This document shows positions 8,867 through 16,890 of a stretch of DNA of 64,000 nt, piece by piece; within the stretch, counting starts at the first letter, position 1, and the number at the start of each line of letters is the position of its first letter. The DNA comes from Streptomyces sp. NBC_00569. GTDB taxonomy: Bacteria; Actinomycetota; Actinomycetes; Streptomycetales; Streptomycetaceae. The translations under genes and the position numbers were made by a program. Below the pieces are notes generated by a model, which saw nothing but the letters and a program-made list of their open reading frames with translations, made no database searches and had not been told where the DNA came from. The DNA is taken from assembly GCF_036345255.1 (NCBI RefSeq), contig NZ_CP107783.1, forward strand, positions 9,541,001 to 9,605,000. Direction: 5' to 3'.

Positions 8867-9206
8867 GTGAAACAGGAACTCGAGTTCCTTGCGGGAGGCG
8901 CTGTGCCGTGGCGGGAAACCGCACAGCTGGGCACCGAGGAGAAGGTGCGCGGGACCCGGACGGTCCTGCCGTGCTGACCCGGCTCGTGCGATAACCGCCT
9001 GGTCCAGACACCGGCGCAGTTGGAGTGATCACTCACGACTTCGTCGAGGAGGGGCACCTGCTGGACGGCGACCGGGTCGACCTCACGCTGGGGCAGACGT
9101 TCGGGCCCGGGGCCACGATGTGAGGTGGCGGCCCGGCGCGCGCCGCCACGGTCCCTGTCGCGCTCCGGCCGGCTGCACGCTGCTCGGAATCCGGGACCGC
9201 GCCTGA
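8867..9206 (+). pseudogene. Frameshifted ChrR-type cupin remnant
   Basis: With AGGAAG just before a GTG at 8867, the frame begins MKQELEFLAGGAVPWRE and continues QLGTEEK. It then jumps to DPDGPAVLTRLVR, then to TGAVGVITHDFVEEGHLLDG and LTLGQTFGPGA, and finally to AGCTLLGIRDRA before a stop at 9206. In order these pieces make a ChrR-like cupin of about 110 residues. At least three frame changes and a lost metal-binding stretch show decay. Such cupins bind metal in anti-sigma or small sensor proteins. The function here is lost. Confidence 0.65.
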
Positions 9207-9288
9207 TCGGCTTGCGGACGCCGTACGGCGCGGGGCCTGGCGACACCGGCTCCGGTCGGCCGGGCGTCGGCCGGAGAGTGCGTACCGG

Positions 9289-10188
9289 TCAACCCCGCCG
9301 TTTCGGTCGCAGCAGTTGTTCCCGTAGTGCCGTGAGCTGGTGGGAGGAGTCCACCGCGCGGGACTCGTCGAGGGTGGCGAGCGCGAGCAGGAGTGCGTCG
9401 GCGACGAGGAGGCCGGTCAGTGACTCCGCCGTGATGCCGGTCGGGGTGTGCGGCGCCGTCAGGACCGCCTCGACCTGGTCCTCGTAAGTCTCGCCCAGTT
9501 CGTCCGTCACCAGGACGACCTTGGCGCCGACCGCGCGGGCCCGTTCCATCATCACGGTGAGTTCGACGAGTTGGCGGCCGGGCTGGAAGATGACCACCGC
9601 GTCGCCCTGCCCGAGGGCGAGGAGCTGGTCGGCGAGGGCGAAGCCGGTCTCGGAGACGAATCGGGCCCGGCGGCCGATGCGGCCGAGTGCGAGGGCCAGG
9701 TGGCGGGCGCCCGGTTCCGAGGCGGCGATTCCGTAGCAGAACACCTCGCGCGCCTCGGCGAGTGCGGTCACCGCGCGCTTGAGGGAGTCCGGCTCGGTGA
9801 GGCGCTGGGCCTGGTCGATGCGCTCGCGGGCCTCGTCGAACACGTCGGTCCAGATGGAGGCGAGGTCCCGGCCCACGTGAGCGATGCGCTGCTTGAGGCG
9901 GACCTCTGGGGCGACGGCGTGGGTGAAGTCGTTGGCCAGCTCGCGCTTGAGGGCGGGCAGACCCGCGTAGCCGAGGCGCTGGAGTGCCCGGACGACGGTG
10001 GCGTTACTGGTGGAGCTCGCCGTACCCAGCTCCTGCGCGCTGGCGAAGAGCAGCTGTTCGACGGGAGCGCCGGCCAGGTACTGGGCCACGGCACGCTCAG
10101 AGGTGGACAGTTCCTCCCATTGGTCGCGAATCGCCGCCCGGAGTCGCGTCGCGCCGGTCCCGTCCTCTGTAATTTCCATTACGACCAT
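9289..10188 (-). CDS. RpiR/MurR-family transcriptional regulator with SIS domain
   Basis: 299 residues from the ATG at 10188 (MVVMEITED), with GGAAG three nt upstream. The ATG at 10179 has the same motif at 12 nt and is equally possible. Residues 15-85 form the RpiR helix-turn-helix (LSTSERAVAQYL, TSNATVVRALQRLGY). Residues 125-265 form a sugar-isomerase (SIS) domain that typically binds phosphosugars (VFCYGIAASEPGARH, DAVVIFQPGRQLVEL, VVLVTDELGE). It is divergent from the C45 hydrolase/oligopeptide transporter operon and most likely controls it from the shared 128-bp gap. Confidence 0.87.
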   Translation of the reverse strand: MVVMEITEDGTGATRLRAAIRDQWEELSTSERAVAQYLAGAPVEQLLFASAQELGTASSTSNATVVRALQRLGYAGLPALKRELANDFTHAVAPEVRLKQRIAHVGRDLASIWTDVFDEARERIDQAQRLTEPDSLKRAVTALAEAREVFCYGIAASEPGARHLALALGRIGRRARFVSETGFALADQLLALGQGDAVVIFQPGRQLVELTVMMERARAVGAKVVLVTDELGETYEDQVEAVLTAPHTPTGITAESLTGLLVADALLLALATLDESRAVDSSHQLTALREQLLRPKRRG

Positions 10189-10316
10189 TGACTTCCGTGT
10201 GGTTGGCGTTACTGTCCTGGGCAGAACGTTCCAAGTGGAGCTCCTTCTGAAATCGACGTTACAGGATCCTTCGTTCCTCCGCCGTCGTTCGGGAGCGCTC
10301 CGTCGCGAGGAGAACA
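10189..10316. promoter_or_regulatory. Divergent control region between RpiR gene and C45/ABC operon
   Basis: It contains an imperfect inverted repeat, CGTTACTG then CAGAACG, at about 10207-10230. It also holds the palindrome GAACGTTC at 10224-10231 and a second CGTTAC copy near 10257. These are candidate operator elements for the RpiR protein. GAGGAGAA at 10307-10314 is the ribosome site of the C45 gene. Promoter hexamers are not clear. Confidence 0.45.
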
Positions 10317-11501
10317 ATGACACCCCGTCCCACGGAAACCGCCCCCACCCGGGCCCTTCCGGTCATCGAGATCTCCGGCAGCCCGCTCGACCGGGGCCGG
10401 CAGTACGGTGAGGCCGTGCGGCCCCAACTGCACGCCGCCCTCAGCTACTACGAGGAGGCCTTCGGCCAGTCCGCCGGACTGACCTGGGACCGCGTCACCG
10501 CCCGCGCCGCCCGCTGGCTGGAACCGGTGCGCGACTACGCACCCCATCTGGTCGACGAGATGCAGGGCATCGCGGACGGCGCGGGAGTCGGCCTGCTCGA
10601 CGTCCTCGCCCTGAACGCACGGGGCGAGGTCATCTACGACAAGTCCTTCGCGCAGATGGAGGCCGACGGTAGGGCGGCCGAGGAGGAGCCCGCCGAGGGC
10701 TGCACCTCCTTCGCCGCCTACGGTGAGGCCAGCGGCGACGGGCACGTCTACGCCGGGCAGAACTGGGACTGGCGCGCCGGGGTCGCGGACACCGTCGTCA
10801 TGATCCGGATCGTCCAGCCCCCCAAACCCACTCTGATCATGCAGGTTGAGGCCGGCCAGATCGGCCGCCAGGGCGCCAACTCCGCCGGGATCGCCTTCAA
10901 CGCCAACGGCCTCGGCGGCCGCTTCGACGACGCGATCGGACTGCTCCAGACCGTCGTGCGCCGCAGTGTCCTCGACCAGAGCAACATCACCGACGCCCTT
11001 GACGTGCTCTGCCGCACCCGTGCCCACATCGCCAGCAACGCCCTGCTGACCTGCCGTGAGGGCTTCGCCATCGACCTGGAGACCACGCCCGCGGGACACG
11101 GCTGGATGTATCCGACCGAGGGCCTGCTGGTGCACGGCAACCACTACCAGGCAGGCGTCCCCGCCCAGTTGGCCGCCGCCGGCTACCGGCCCATGTCGTC
11201 CGACTCCCTGGTCCGCGTGCCGCGCGCCGAGCAGGGTCTCAGGGCGTTGCGCGGCTCCACGGGGCCCGACGAATCCCGCAAGATCATCCGCCACGCCATG
11301 TCGGATCACCTCGGTCTCCCTGAGTCCCTGTGCACCCACCCGGACCCCCGGCAGCCGGCCGTCAAGCACTGGACCACGCTCGTCTCCTCCCTGGCCGACC
11401 TGACGACCGGCGACTACCACGTGACTGCCGGAACCCCCTGCGACCGCGAGTACCAGCACCTCCCCTGGAACCTCTACGACGGCCCGTTCGGCCAGAACTG
11501 A
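10317..11501 (+). CDS. C45-family Ntn-hydrolase (acyl-CoA:6-APA acyltransferase-like)
   Basis: 394 residues. The family is made as a precursor that cuts itself before a nucleophilic Cys. Here that is Cys129 in EPAEGCTSFAA, and the hallmark GQNWDW follows about 20 residues later. Other family features are QVEAGQIGRQGANSAGIAFN and LLVHGNHYQ. Members hydrolyse or transfer acyl groups on amides (penicillin side chains, N-acyl amino acids). No signal peptide is seen, so it probably acts in the cytoplasm on a substrate imported by the transporter encoded just downstream. The substrate is unknown. Confidence 0.83.
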   Translation: MTPRPTETAPTRALPVIEISGSPLDRGRQYGEAVRPQLHAALSYYEEAFGQSAGLTWDRVTARAARWLEPVRDYAPHLVDEMQGIADGAGVGLLDVLALNARGEVIYDKSFAQMEADGRAAEEEPAEGCTSFAAYGEASGDGHVYAGQNWDWRAGVADTVVMIRIVQPPKPTLIMQVEAGQIGRQGANSAGIAFNANGLGGRFDDAIGLLQTVVRRSVLDQSNITDALDVLCRTRAHIASNALLTCREGFAIDLETTPAGHGWMYPTEGLLVHGNHYQAGVPAQLAAAGYRPMSSDSLVRVPRAEQGLRALRGSTGPDESRKIIRHAMSDHLGLPESLCTHPDPRQPAVKHWTTLVSSLADLTTGDYHVTAGTPCDREYQHLPWNLYDGPFGQN

Positions 11502-11514
11502 CAGGAAATCAGCG

Positions 11515-13173
11515 ATGACCCACACCAGTTCCAGAAGAAGGGCGGCCGTGGCCGCAGGCCTCGTCGTCGCGACGATCGCCACGGCCGCGGGCTGCAGCGG
11601 CGCCACCCGGAACACCGCGGGCGGCTCCGCGACCGCCGATGCCGCCAAGCTCACCCTCACCCCCACGACCACCGCCGCCAAGGGTGAACTGGCCAACGCC
11701 AACTGGCTCCTGGAGGACGAGCCGGACTCGCTCGACCTGGACACCCAGGGCACCAGCGCGGGCCGCGTCGTCCTCACCAACGTCTGCGAACGCCTCTACC
11801 AACTGCAGCCCGACATGTCGACCAAGCCCCTCCTGGCGGAGAAGGCGAAGACGCCGGACGACAAGACCCTCGTCCTCACCCTGCGTTCCGGCGTCACCTT
11901 CCACGACGGCACCCCGATGACCGCCGACGACGTGCTGTGGAGCCTGAAGCGGCACGCCGATCCCGACATGGAACAGGGCGACGAGTTCGGCAACATCGCC
12001 GCGATGAAGAAGACCGGCGCCCGCCAGGTCACGATCACCTTCAAGGCGCCGGACGCCATGTTCTTCAAGGCACTCGCGGGCGACGCGGGCATCGTGTGGA
12101 ACAAGGAGCAGGTCGAGAAGGCCGGCAAGGACTTCGGCACCCCCGGACAGCCCGACGCCTGCACCGGGCCGTACGAGCTGAGCAGTTGGAAGTCCGGCGA
12201 CTCCCTCACCATCCGCCGCTACGACTCCTACTGGGGCAGGAAGCCGCTGACGAAGCAGGTCACCTTCCGCTGGGCCGCCGACAGCGCCCTCGTCAACGCC
12301 CTGACGACCGGCGCGGCCGACGGCGCGTACGCCGAATCGCCCAACACCGCCGCCGCCCTCCAGGGCAAGAAGGGCATCGAGCAGCACTACGGCCCCTCGA
12401 CCGCGTCGCTCGTCCTCATCCCCACCGAGCGCGGCGGACTGAAGGACGTCAAGGTCCGCCGGGCGCTGTCCCTCGCGCTCGACCGCAAGGGCATCGCCGC
12501 GTCCGGCTACGGCGGCATGGTCCAGCCCTGGGGCACCCCGGTCGGCTCCGGCGCCTGGGGCTACGAGAAGCCCGCTTTCGAAGCCGCCCAGAAGGCCGTC
12601 GACTACGCCCCCGCCAGCCCCTCCGCCGACGATCTCGCCAAGGCCAAGCACCTGGTGAAGGAGTCCGGGGCCGATGCCGCCACCCCGATCGTGATCGGTA
12701 CGGACGCGAGCCAGGGCCGCACCGTCATCGCCAACGCCGTGCGCGCCGCCCTCCAGCGGATCGGCCTCAAGGGGCAGATCAAGACGGTCCCGACCTCGCA
12801 GTTCGAGCAGTTCTACAGCGACCCGCAGGCTCGCGCCGACATCGACGTCCTGGCCGGTGACTGGTACATCTCCAAGGCCGACCCGATGGGCTTCTACGAC
12901 AACGCCCTGTCCGACTCCTCGAACAACTGGGTCGGCTTCAAGGACGCGGCGTACGACAGCGAGGTGAAGAAGGCACTCGCCACCCTCGACGACGCCGAGC
13001 GGGCCAGGCTCGCGGTCGACGTCCAGAAGAAGTTCACCGACGCCGCCGTGTGGATCTCCGTCGCCCAGGTCCCCTCCGTCCTCGTCCTCAACACGAAGCT
13101 CACCGGACCGCCCGCCTCCATGGCGTACCTCTACTACCCGTGGGCCGCCGAACTCGGCGCGAAGAAGGGCTGA
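11515..13173 (+). CDS. Oligopeptide-type ABC transporter substrate-binding lipoprotein (SBP family 5)
   Basis: 552 residues with a lipoprotein signal ending in the lipobox TAAGC (Cys27). The mature part has the family-5 pattern: TLVLTLRSGVTFHDGTPMTADDVLWSLKR, split here as TLVLTLRSGVTFHDG followed by TPMTADDVLWSLKR, then later VKVRRALSLALDRKGI. It starts 13 nt after the C45 stop, with AGGAAAT before the ATG. It would capture peptides or similar solutes outside the membrane and pass them to the two permeases encoded next. Ligand unknown. Confidence 0.9.
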   Translation: MTHTSSRRRAAVAAGLVVATIATAAGCSGATRNTAGGSATADAAKLTLTPTTTAAKGELANANWLLEDEPDSLDLDTQGTSAGRVVLTNVCERLYQLQPDMSTKPLLAEKAKTPDDKTLVLTLRSGVTFHDGTPMTADDVLWSLKRHADPDMEQGDEFGNIAAMKKTGARQVTITFKAPDAMFFKALAGDAGIVWNKEQVEKAGKDFGTPGQPDACTGPYELSSWKSGDSLTIRRYDSYWGRKPLTKQVTFRWAADSALVNALTTGAADGAYAESPNTAAALQGKKGIEQHYGPSTASLVLIPTERGGLKDVKVRRALSLALDRKGIAASGYGGMVQPWGTPVGSGAWGYEKPAFEAAQKAVDYAPASPSADDLAKAKHLVKESGADAATPIVIGTDASQGRTVIANAVRAALQRIGLKGQIKTVPTSQFEQFYSDPQARADIDVLAGDWYISKADPMGFYDNALSDSSNNWVGFKDAAYDSEVKKALATLDDAERARLAVDVQKKFTDAAVWISVAQVPSVLVLNTKLTGPPASMAYLYYPWAAELGAKKG

Positions 13174-13179
13174 CCACCG

Positions 13180-14127
13180 ATGCTTGCCCGGATCTCCCGG
13201 CGCCTCGCCGGACTGCTCGCCACCCTCGTCGCCGCCTCCTTCGTCATCTTCGCCGCCGTGTACGCGGCACCCGGCGATCCTGCCGTCTTCCTGGCCGGCG
13301 GCCGCGACAAGCTCACCCCCGAAAAGCTCGACCTGGTGCGCGCGCAGTACCACCTCGACGAGCCGCTCGTCGTGCAGTACGGGCGCTGGCTCGGCGACTG
13401 TCTCCACTTCGACCTCGGTCGCTCCTTCAAGTACGGCGACCAGGTCGCCGACCTGGTCGCAGCCCGCTTCCCGACGACACTCGCCCTCGTCGCCTACGCG
13501 ACCGTGCTCTTCGTCGTCCTCGGCGTCGGCGCGGGAATCCTCGCCGCCGTGCGCCGCGGCACCTGGATCGACTCGGCGGTCGTCGGCGGCACGACACTCG
13601 CCGCGTCGGTGCCTTCGTTCGTCTCGGCCATCGCCCTGGTCGCCCTGTTCGGCGTGCAGCTGGGCTGGTTCCCGGTGTCCGGCAGCGGCGATGGCTTCGC
13701 CGGCGGCCTCCACCATCTGACCCTGCCCGCCCTCTCGCTCGCCCTGGGCGCGCTCGCCCTGATCAGCCGGGTCACGCGACAGTCGATGGTCGACGCGGGT
13801 GCCGCCGACCACGTGGAGGCCGCTCGTGCCTCCGGCATCCCCGAACGCGAGATCGTGCTCCGGCACGTCCTGCGCAACGCGCTCGGCCCGATCGTCACCA
13901 TGTGCGGTCTCGTCATGGCGGGCATGCTCGCCGGCACCGTCGTCGTCGAGACGGCGTTCGGGATCAGCGGCGTCGGATCACTGCTCGTCGGCGCGATCAA
14001 CACCCATGACTTCCCGGTCGCACAGGCCGTCCTCCTCCTCATGGTCACCGGCTACATCGTGGTCACCACCCTCGTCGACCTGGTCCACCCGCTGCTCGAC
14101 CCGCGGGTGAAGGAGGCCGCAGCATGA
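13180..14127 (+). CDS. Dipeptide/oligopeptide ABC transporter permease (DppB-like)
   Basis: 315 residues. It opens with an N-terminal membrane helix (LAGLLATLVAASFVIFAAVYA) and the conserved APGDPA that marks DppB/OppB proteins. The cytoplasmic EAA loop reads EAARASGIPEREIVLRHVL, and VETAFGISGVGSLL near the end is also typical. Six membrane segments are expected. It begins 6 nt after the binding-protein gene and overlaps the next permease by ATGA. Confidence 0.92.
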   Translation: MLARISRRLAGLLATLVAASFVIFAAVYAAPGDPAVFLAGGRDKLTPEKLDLVRAQYHLDEPLVVQYGRWLGDCLHFDLGRSFKYGDQVADLVAARFPTTLALVAYATVLFVVLGVGAGILAAVRRGTWIDSAVVGGTTLAASVPSFVSAIALVALFGVQLGWFPVSGSGDGFAGGLHHLTLPALSLALGALALISRVTRQSMVDAGAADHVEAARASGIPEREIVLRHVLRNALGPIVTMCGLVMAGMLAGTVVVETAFGISGVGSLLVGAINTHDFPVAQAVLLLMVTGYIVVTTLVDLVHPLLDPRVKEAAA

Positions 14128-14975
14128 GCGCCCAGACCCTCGCACCCATCGGCCTGGAACCCGCAAAGGAACGGCGCCCCTTCGGCGTCGTCGTCGCGGG
14201 CGGCGTGATGACCCTCGTCGTACTCGCCGCGGTCCTCGCCCCTCTGCTCGCCCCGTACGCACCCGACACCATCGACCTCTCGGCGTCCCTCGTCGGCACG
14301 AGCGGCGACCATCTCCTCGGGACCGACTCCTCCGGGCAGGACCTGCTCTCCCGAGTCCTGTACGGAGCCCGCACCAGCCTCATCGCCCCGATCCTGCTGC
14401 TGGCCATCGCGGCAGTCCTCGGCGTCACCCTCGGCACGCTCGCCGCCTGGCGCGGCGGCTGGGTGGACACCCTCGTCTCCCGCCTCACCGACGTCATGTA
14501 CGCCTTCCCCGGGCTCCTGTTCACCGTCCTGATCATCGCTGTCTTCGGTTCCGGCATGACGACGTCCGTGCTGGCCCTCGGACTCGCGTACACCCCGACC
14601 GTCGCCAAGTACACCCGCTCTGTGGCGCTCGCCGAGCGCCGCAAGCCGTACATCGACGCCTACCGGGTCCTGGGCATGGGCGGCGCACGGATCTGCGCCC
14701 GCTTCCTCGTCCCGAACCTCGGCCGGTCCGTCGTCGGCTATCTGGTGGTCCTCTTCGGCGAGGCCCTGATGTCCCTGGCCACGCTCTCCTACCTGGGATT
14801 CGGCGCCCAGCCGCCCAGCTCCGACTGGGGACTGATGGTCCAGGAGGGGCAGGCCGCCGTCGTCCAGGGCGCACTCCTGCCCGCGCTGGTACCGGGCTTC
14901 GCCATCGCCCTCGTCGTGGTGTCCTTCAACGTCGTCGGGGTCTGGGCCGCCGACCGACTCGGCAGCAGGAAGTAG
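14124..14975 (+). CDS. Dipeptide/oligopeptide ABC transporter permease (DppC-like)
   Basis: 283 residues, overlapping the previous stop (ATGA at 14124). An N-terminal cytoplasmic tail is followed by a membrane helix. LLGTDSSGQDLLSRVLYGAR is the family signature. The EAA loop is present but weak (DAYRVLGMGGARICARFLVP). The C-terminal LSYLGFGAQPPSSDWG is the typical DppC ending. It pairs with the DppB-like subunit to form the pore. Confidence 0.92.
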   Translation: MSAQTLAPIGLEPAKERRPFGVVVAGGVMTLVVLAAVLAPLLAPYAPDTIDLSASLVGTSGDHLLGTDSSGQDLLSRVLYGARTSLIAPILLLAIAAVLGVTLGTLAAWRGGWVDTLVSRLTDVMYAFPGLLFTVLIIAVFGSGMTTSVLALGLAYTPTVAKYTRSVALAERRKPYIDAYRVLGMGGARICARFLVPNLGRSVVGYLVVLFGEALMSLATLSYLGFGAQPPSSDWGLMVQEGQAAVVQGALLPALVPGFAIALVVVSFNVVGVWAADRLGSRK

Positions 14976-14977
14976 CC

Positions 14978-15949
14978 ATGCTCCTCGACATCGACAACCT
15001 CACCCTGCAACTGCCCGGCACCGCCCGGCCCGTCCTCAACGGCGTCTCCCTCCAGGTGGCGAGCGGCGAAGTGGTCGGCCTGGTGGGCGAGTCCGGCTCG
15101 GGCAAGTCCACCACCGCCAAGGCGGCTCTGCGCACACTGCCCGACGGAACAGCCATATCCGGATCCGTACGCGTCGACGGTACGGACGTCCTCGCCCTGA
15201 CCGGCGACGACCTGCGCCACCACCGCTCCCGTACGGTCGCCATGGTCCACCAGGACCCGCGCTCCGCCCTCAACCCGGTCCGCCGCGTCGGCGACTTCCT
15301 CGTCGAACGGCTGACGGGAACCGGCCTCGACAGGAAGACGGCCCGCACCCGGGCCGTCGAACTCCTCGGCACCGTCGGCCTCTCCGACCCCGAACGCCGG
15401 GCCCGCCAGCGCCCGCACGAACTGTCCGGAGGCATGCTCCAGCGGGTCGTCATCGCCGGCGCCCTCGCAGCCGAACCCAGGCTGCTGCTCGCGGACGAGG
15501 CGACCAGCGCCCTGGACGTCACCACCCAGGCGGAAATCCTCTCGCTCCTGCGCACCCTGCGCGCCGACCGGAGCCTCGGCCTCCTGTTCATCACGCACGA
15601 CCTCCACCTCGCCGCCGCGTACTGCGACCGCGTGTACGTCATGTACGCGGGCAGAGTCGTCGAGCAACAGCCCGCCACCCAGCTCTTCGACCGGCCACGC
15701 CACCCCTATACGAAGGGACTGCTCGCCTGCTCGCCGACGCTTGGGGAGGGGCGACGGGACCTGCGCCCGATCCCCGGGCGCCCGCCGTCCCTCGCGGACA
15801 CGTTCGGCGGCTGCGAGTTCGCGGACCGCTGTGCCGACGCGGAACCGGCGTGCTCGACCTGGTCGCCCGAGCCGTCACCCCTGTCCGACGGGGGCAGCGC
15901 GACCTGCCGCCGACTGCCCGAACCCCCGGCCCTGCCCCGACTCCACTGA
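14978..15949 (+). CDS. Oligopeptide ABC transporter ATPase (DppD-like)
   Basis: 323 residues, two nt after the previous stop. The Walker A box is GESGSGKST, the Q-loop is VHQDPRSALNP and the signature is LSGGMLQRV. Walker B is LLLADEATSALD and the switch is FITHDLHLAA. The C-terminal oligopeptide/dipeptide extension carries the cysteine pattern CEFADRC, CS, C that occurs in DppD/OppD proteins and can bind an iron-sulfur cluster. It drives import together with the second ATPase. Confidence 0.93.
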   Translation: MLLDIDNLTLQLPGTARPVLNGVSLQVASGEVVGLVGESGSGKSTTAKAALRTLPDGTAISGSVRVDGTDVLALTGDDLRHHRSRTVAMVHQDPRSALNPVRRVGDFLVERLTGTGLDRKTARTRAVELLGTVGLSDPERRARQRPHELSGGMLQRVVIAGALAAEPRLLLADEATSALDVTTQAEILSLLRTLRADRSLGLLFITHDLHLAAAYCDRVYVMYAGRVVEQQPATQLFDRPRHPYTKGLLACSPTLGEGRRDLRPIPGRPPSLADTFGGCEFADRCADAEPACSTWSPEPSPLSDGGSATCRRLPEPPALPRLH

Positions 15950-15962
15950 AGAGGAGCGTCCG

Positions 15963-16790
15963 ATGACCGCCGAAGTACCGCAGGACGCACCGCTGTTGGC
16001 GGTGGAAGGACTGCGCAAGACGTACGGCCTGCCGGGCGGAGGGCGTCTCACCGCAGCCGACAGCGTCACCTTCACCGTCCCGGCGGGCGGCTCGCTCGGC
16101 ATCGTCGGCGAGTCCGGATCCGGCAAGACGACCGTCGCGCGCATGCTCGTGGGCCTCGTACGGCCCGACGCCGGCACCGTCTCCGTCTCCGGCCGGACCC
16201 GCACACCACGCACCCCGCGCGGCAGCCGGGCACGCCTCGCGCGGGCCCGCGAGATCCAGATGGTCTTCCAGGACCCGTACGTGTCCCTGGACCCCCGGCT
16301 CACGTCCCGCCAGTGCCTGACCACGGCCCTGCGCCTGCACGGCCGGGACGAGTCCCTCGCCGACGGACTCCTGGAACAAGTAGGCCTCGGCGCACGTGAG
16401 TCGGGAGCCCGGCCGCACGGCCTGTCCGGCGGCCAGCGCCAGCGGCTCGCCATCGCGCGGGCGCTGGCTGTCGACCCCGAGGTGCTGGTCCTCGACGAGG
16501 CGGTGGCCGCGCTCGACGTGTCGATCCAGGCACAGATCCTGCTCCTGCTCGAAGAGATCCGCCGCGACACCGGGGTCGCCCTGGTCTTCGTCAGCCATGA
16601 CCTGGCGGTCGTCCAGCACATCACGGACGAGGTCGTGGTCATGCGCCGAGGCACCGTGGTCGAACAGGGTAGGACGGCCGACGTCCTGGCCGCTCCACGG
16701 GACCCGTACACGCGGCTGCTGCTCGCCTCGGTGCCGCGCGCGGGCTGGGATCCGGCGGATGCGGAGAGGGCGCGGGCGGCCACGGTGTGA
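15963..16790 (+). CDS. Oligopeptide ABC transporter ATPase (DppF-like)
   Basis: 275 residues from the ATG at 15963 (MTAEVPQDAPLLAVEGL), with GAGGAG at 15951-15956. The longer open frame before it overlaps the DppD gene and is not coding. Walker A is GESGSGKTT, the signature is LSGGQRQRL and Walker B is VLVLDEAVAALD. VFVSHDLAVVQHI is the switch region. In Walker B, EAV replaces the usual EAT/EPT after the catalytic Glu. The C-terminal extension is shorter than usual and lacks the cysteines of DppD. Last gene of the operon, ended by the 16834 hairpin. Confidence 0.92.
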   Translation: MTAEVPQDAPLLAVEGLRKTYGLPGGGRLTAADSVTFTVPAGGSLGIVGESGSGKTTVARMLVGLVRPDAGTVSVSGRTRTPRTPRGSRARLARAREIQMVFQDPYVSLDPRLTSRQCLTTALRLHGRDESLADGLLEQVGLGARESGARPHGLSGGQRQRLAIARALAVDPEVLVLDEAVAALDVSIQAQILLLLEEIRRDTGVALVFVSHDLAVVQHITDEVVVMRRGTVVEQGRTADVLAAPRDPYTRLLLASVPRAGWDPADAERARAATV

Positions 16791-16833
16791 ACGTCGTGAT
16801 CGGCCGCGCCCGTCCGGGGCGGCGGCCGGCCAA

Positions 16834-16867
16834 CTGCCGACGGCCCGGTGCACCGGACCGTCGGCAG
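16834..16867. terminator. Bidirectional hairpin terminator between convergent genes
   Basis: CTGCCGACGG at 16834-16843 pairs perfectly with CCGTCGGCAG at 16858-16867. Inside, CCGG pairs with CCGG around a TGCA loop, with one C/A mismatch. It stands between the DppF stop (16790) and the stop of the convergent gene (16891). There is no U tract. Confidence 0.75.
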
Positions 16868-16890
16868 AGTGCCACGGGGAAGCAATCGCG

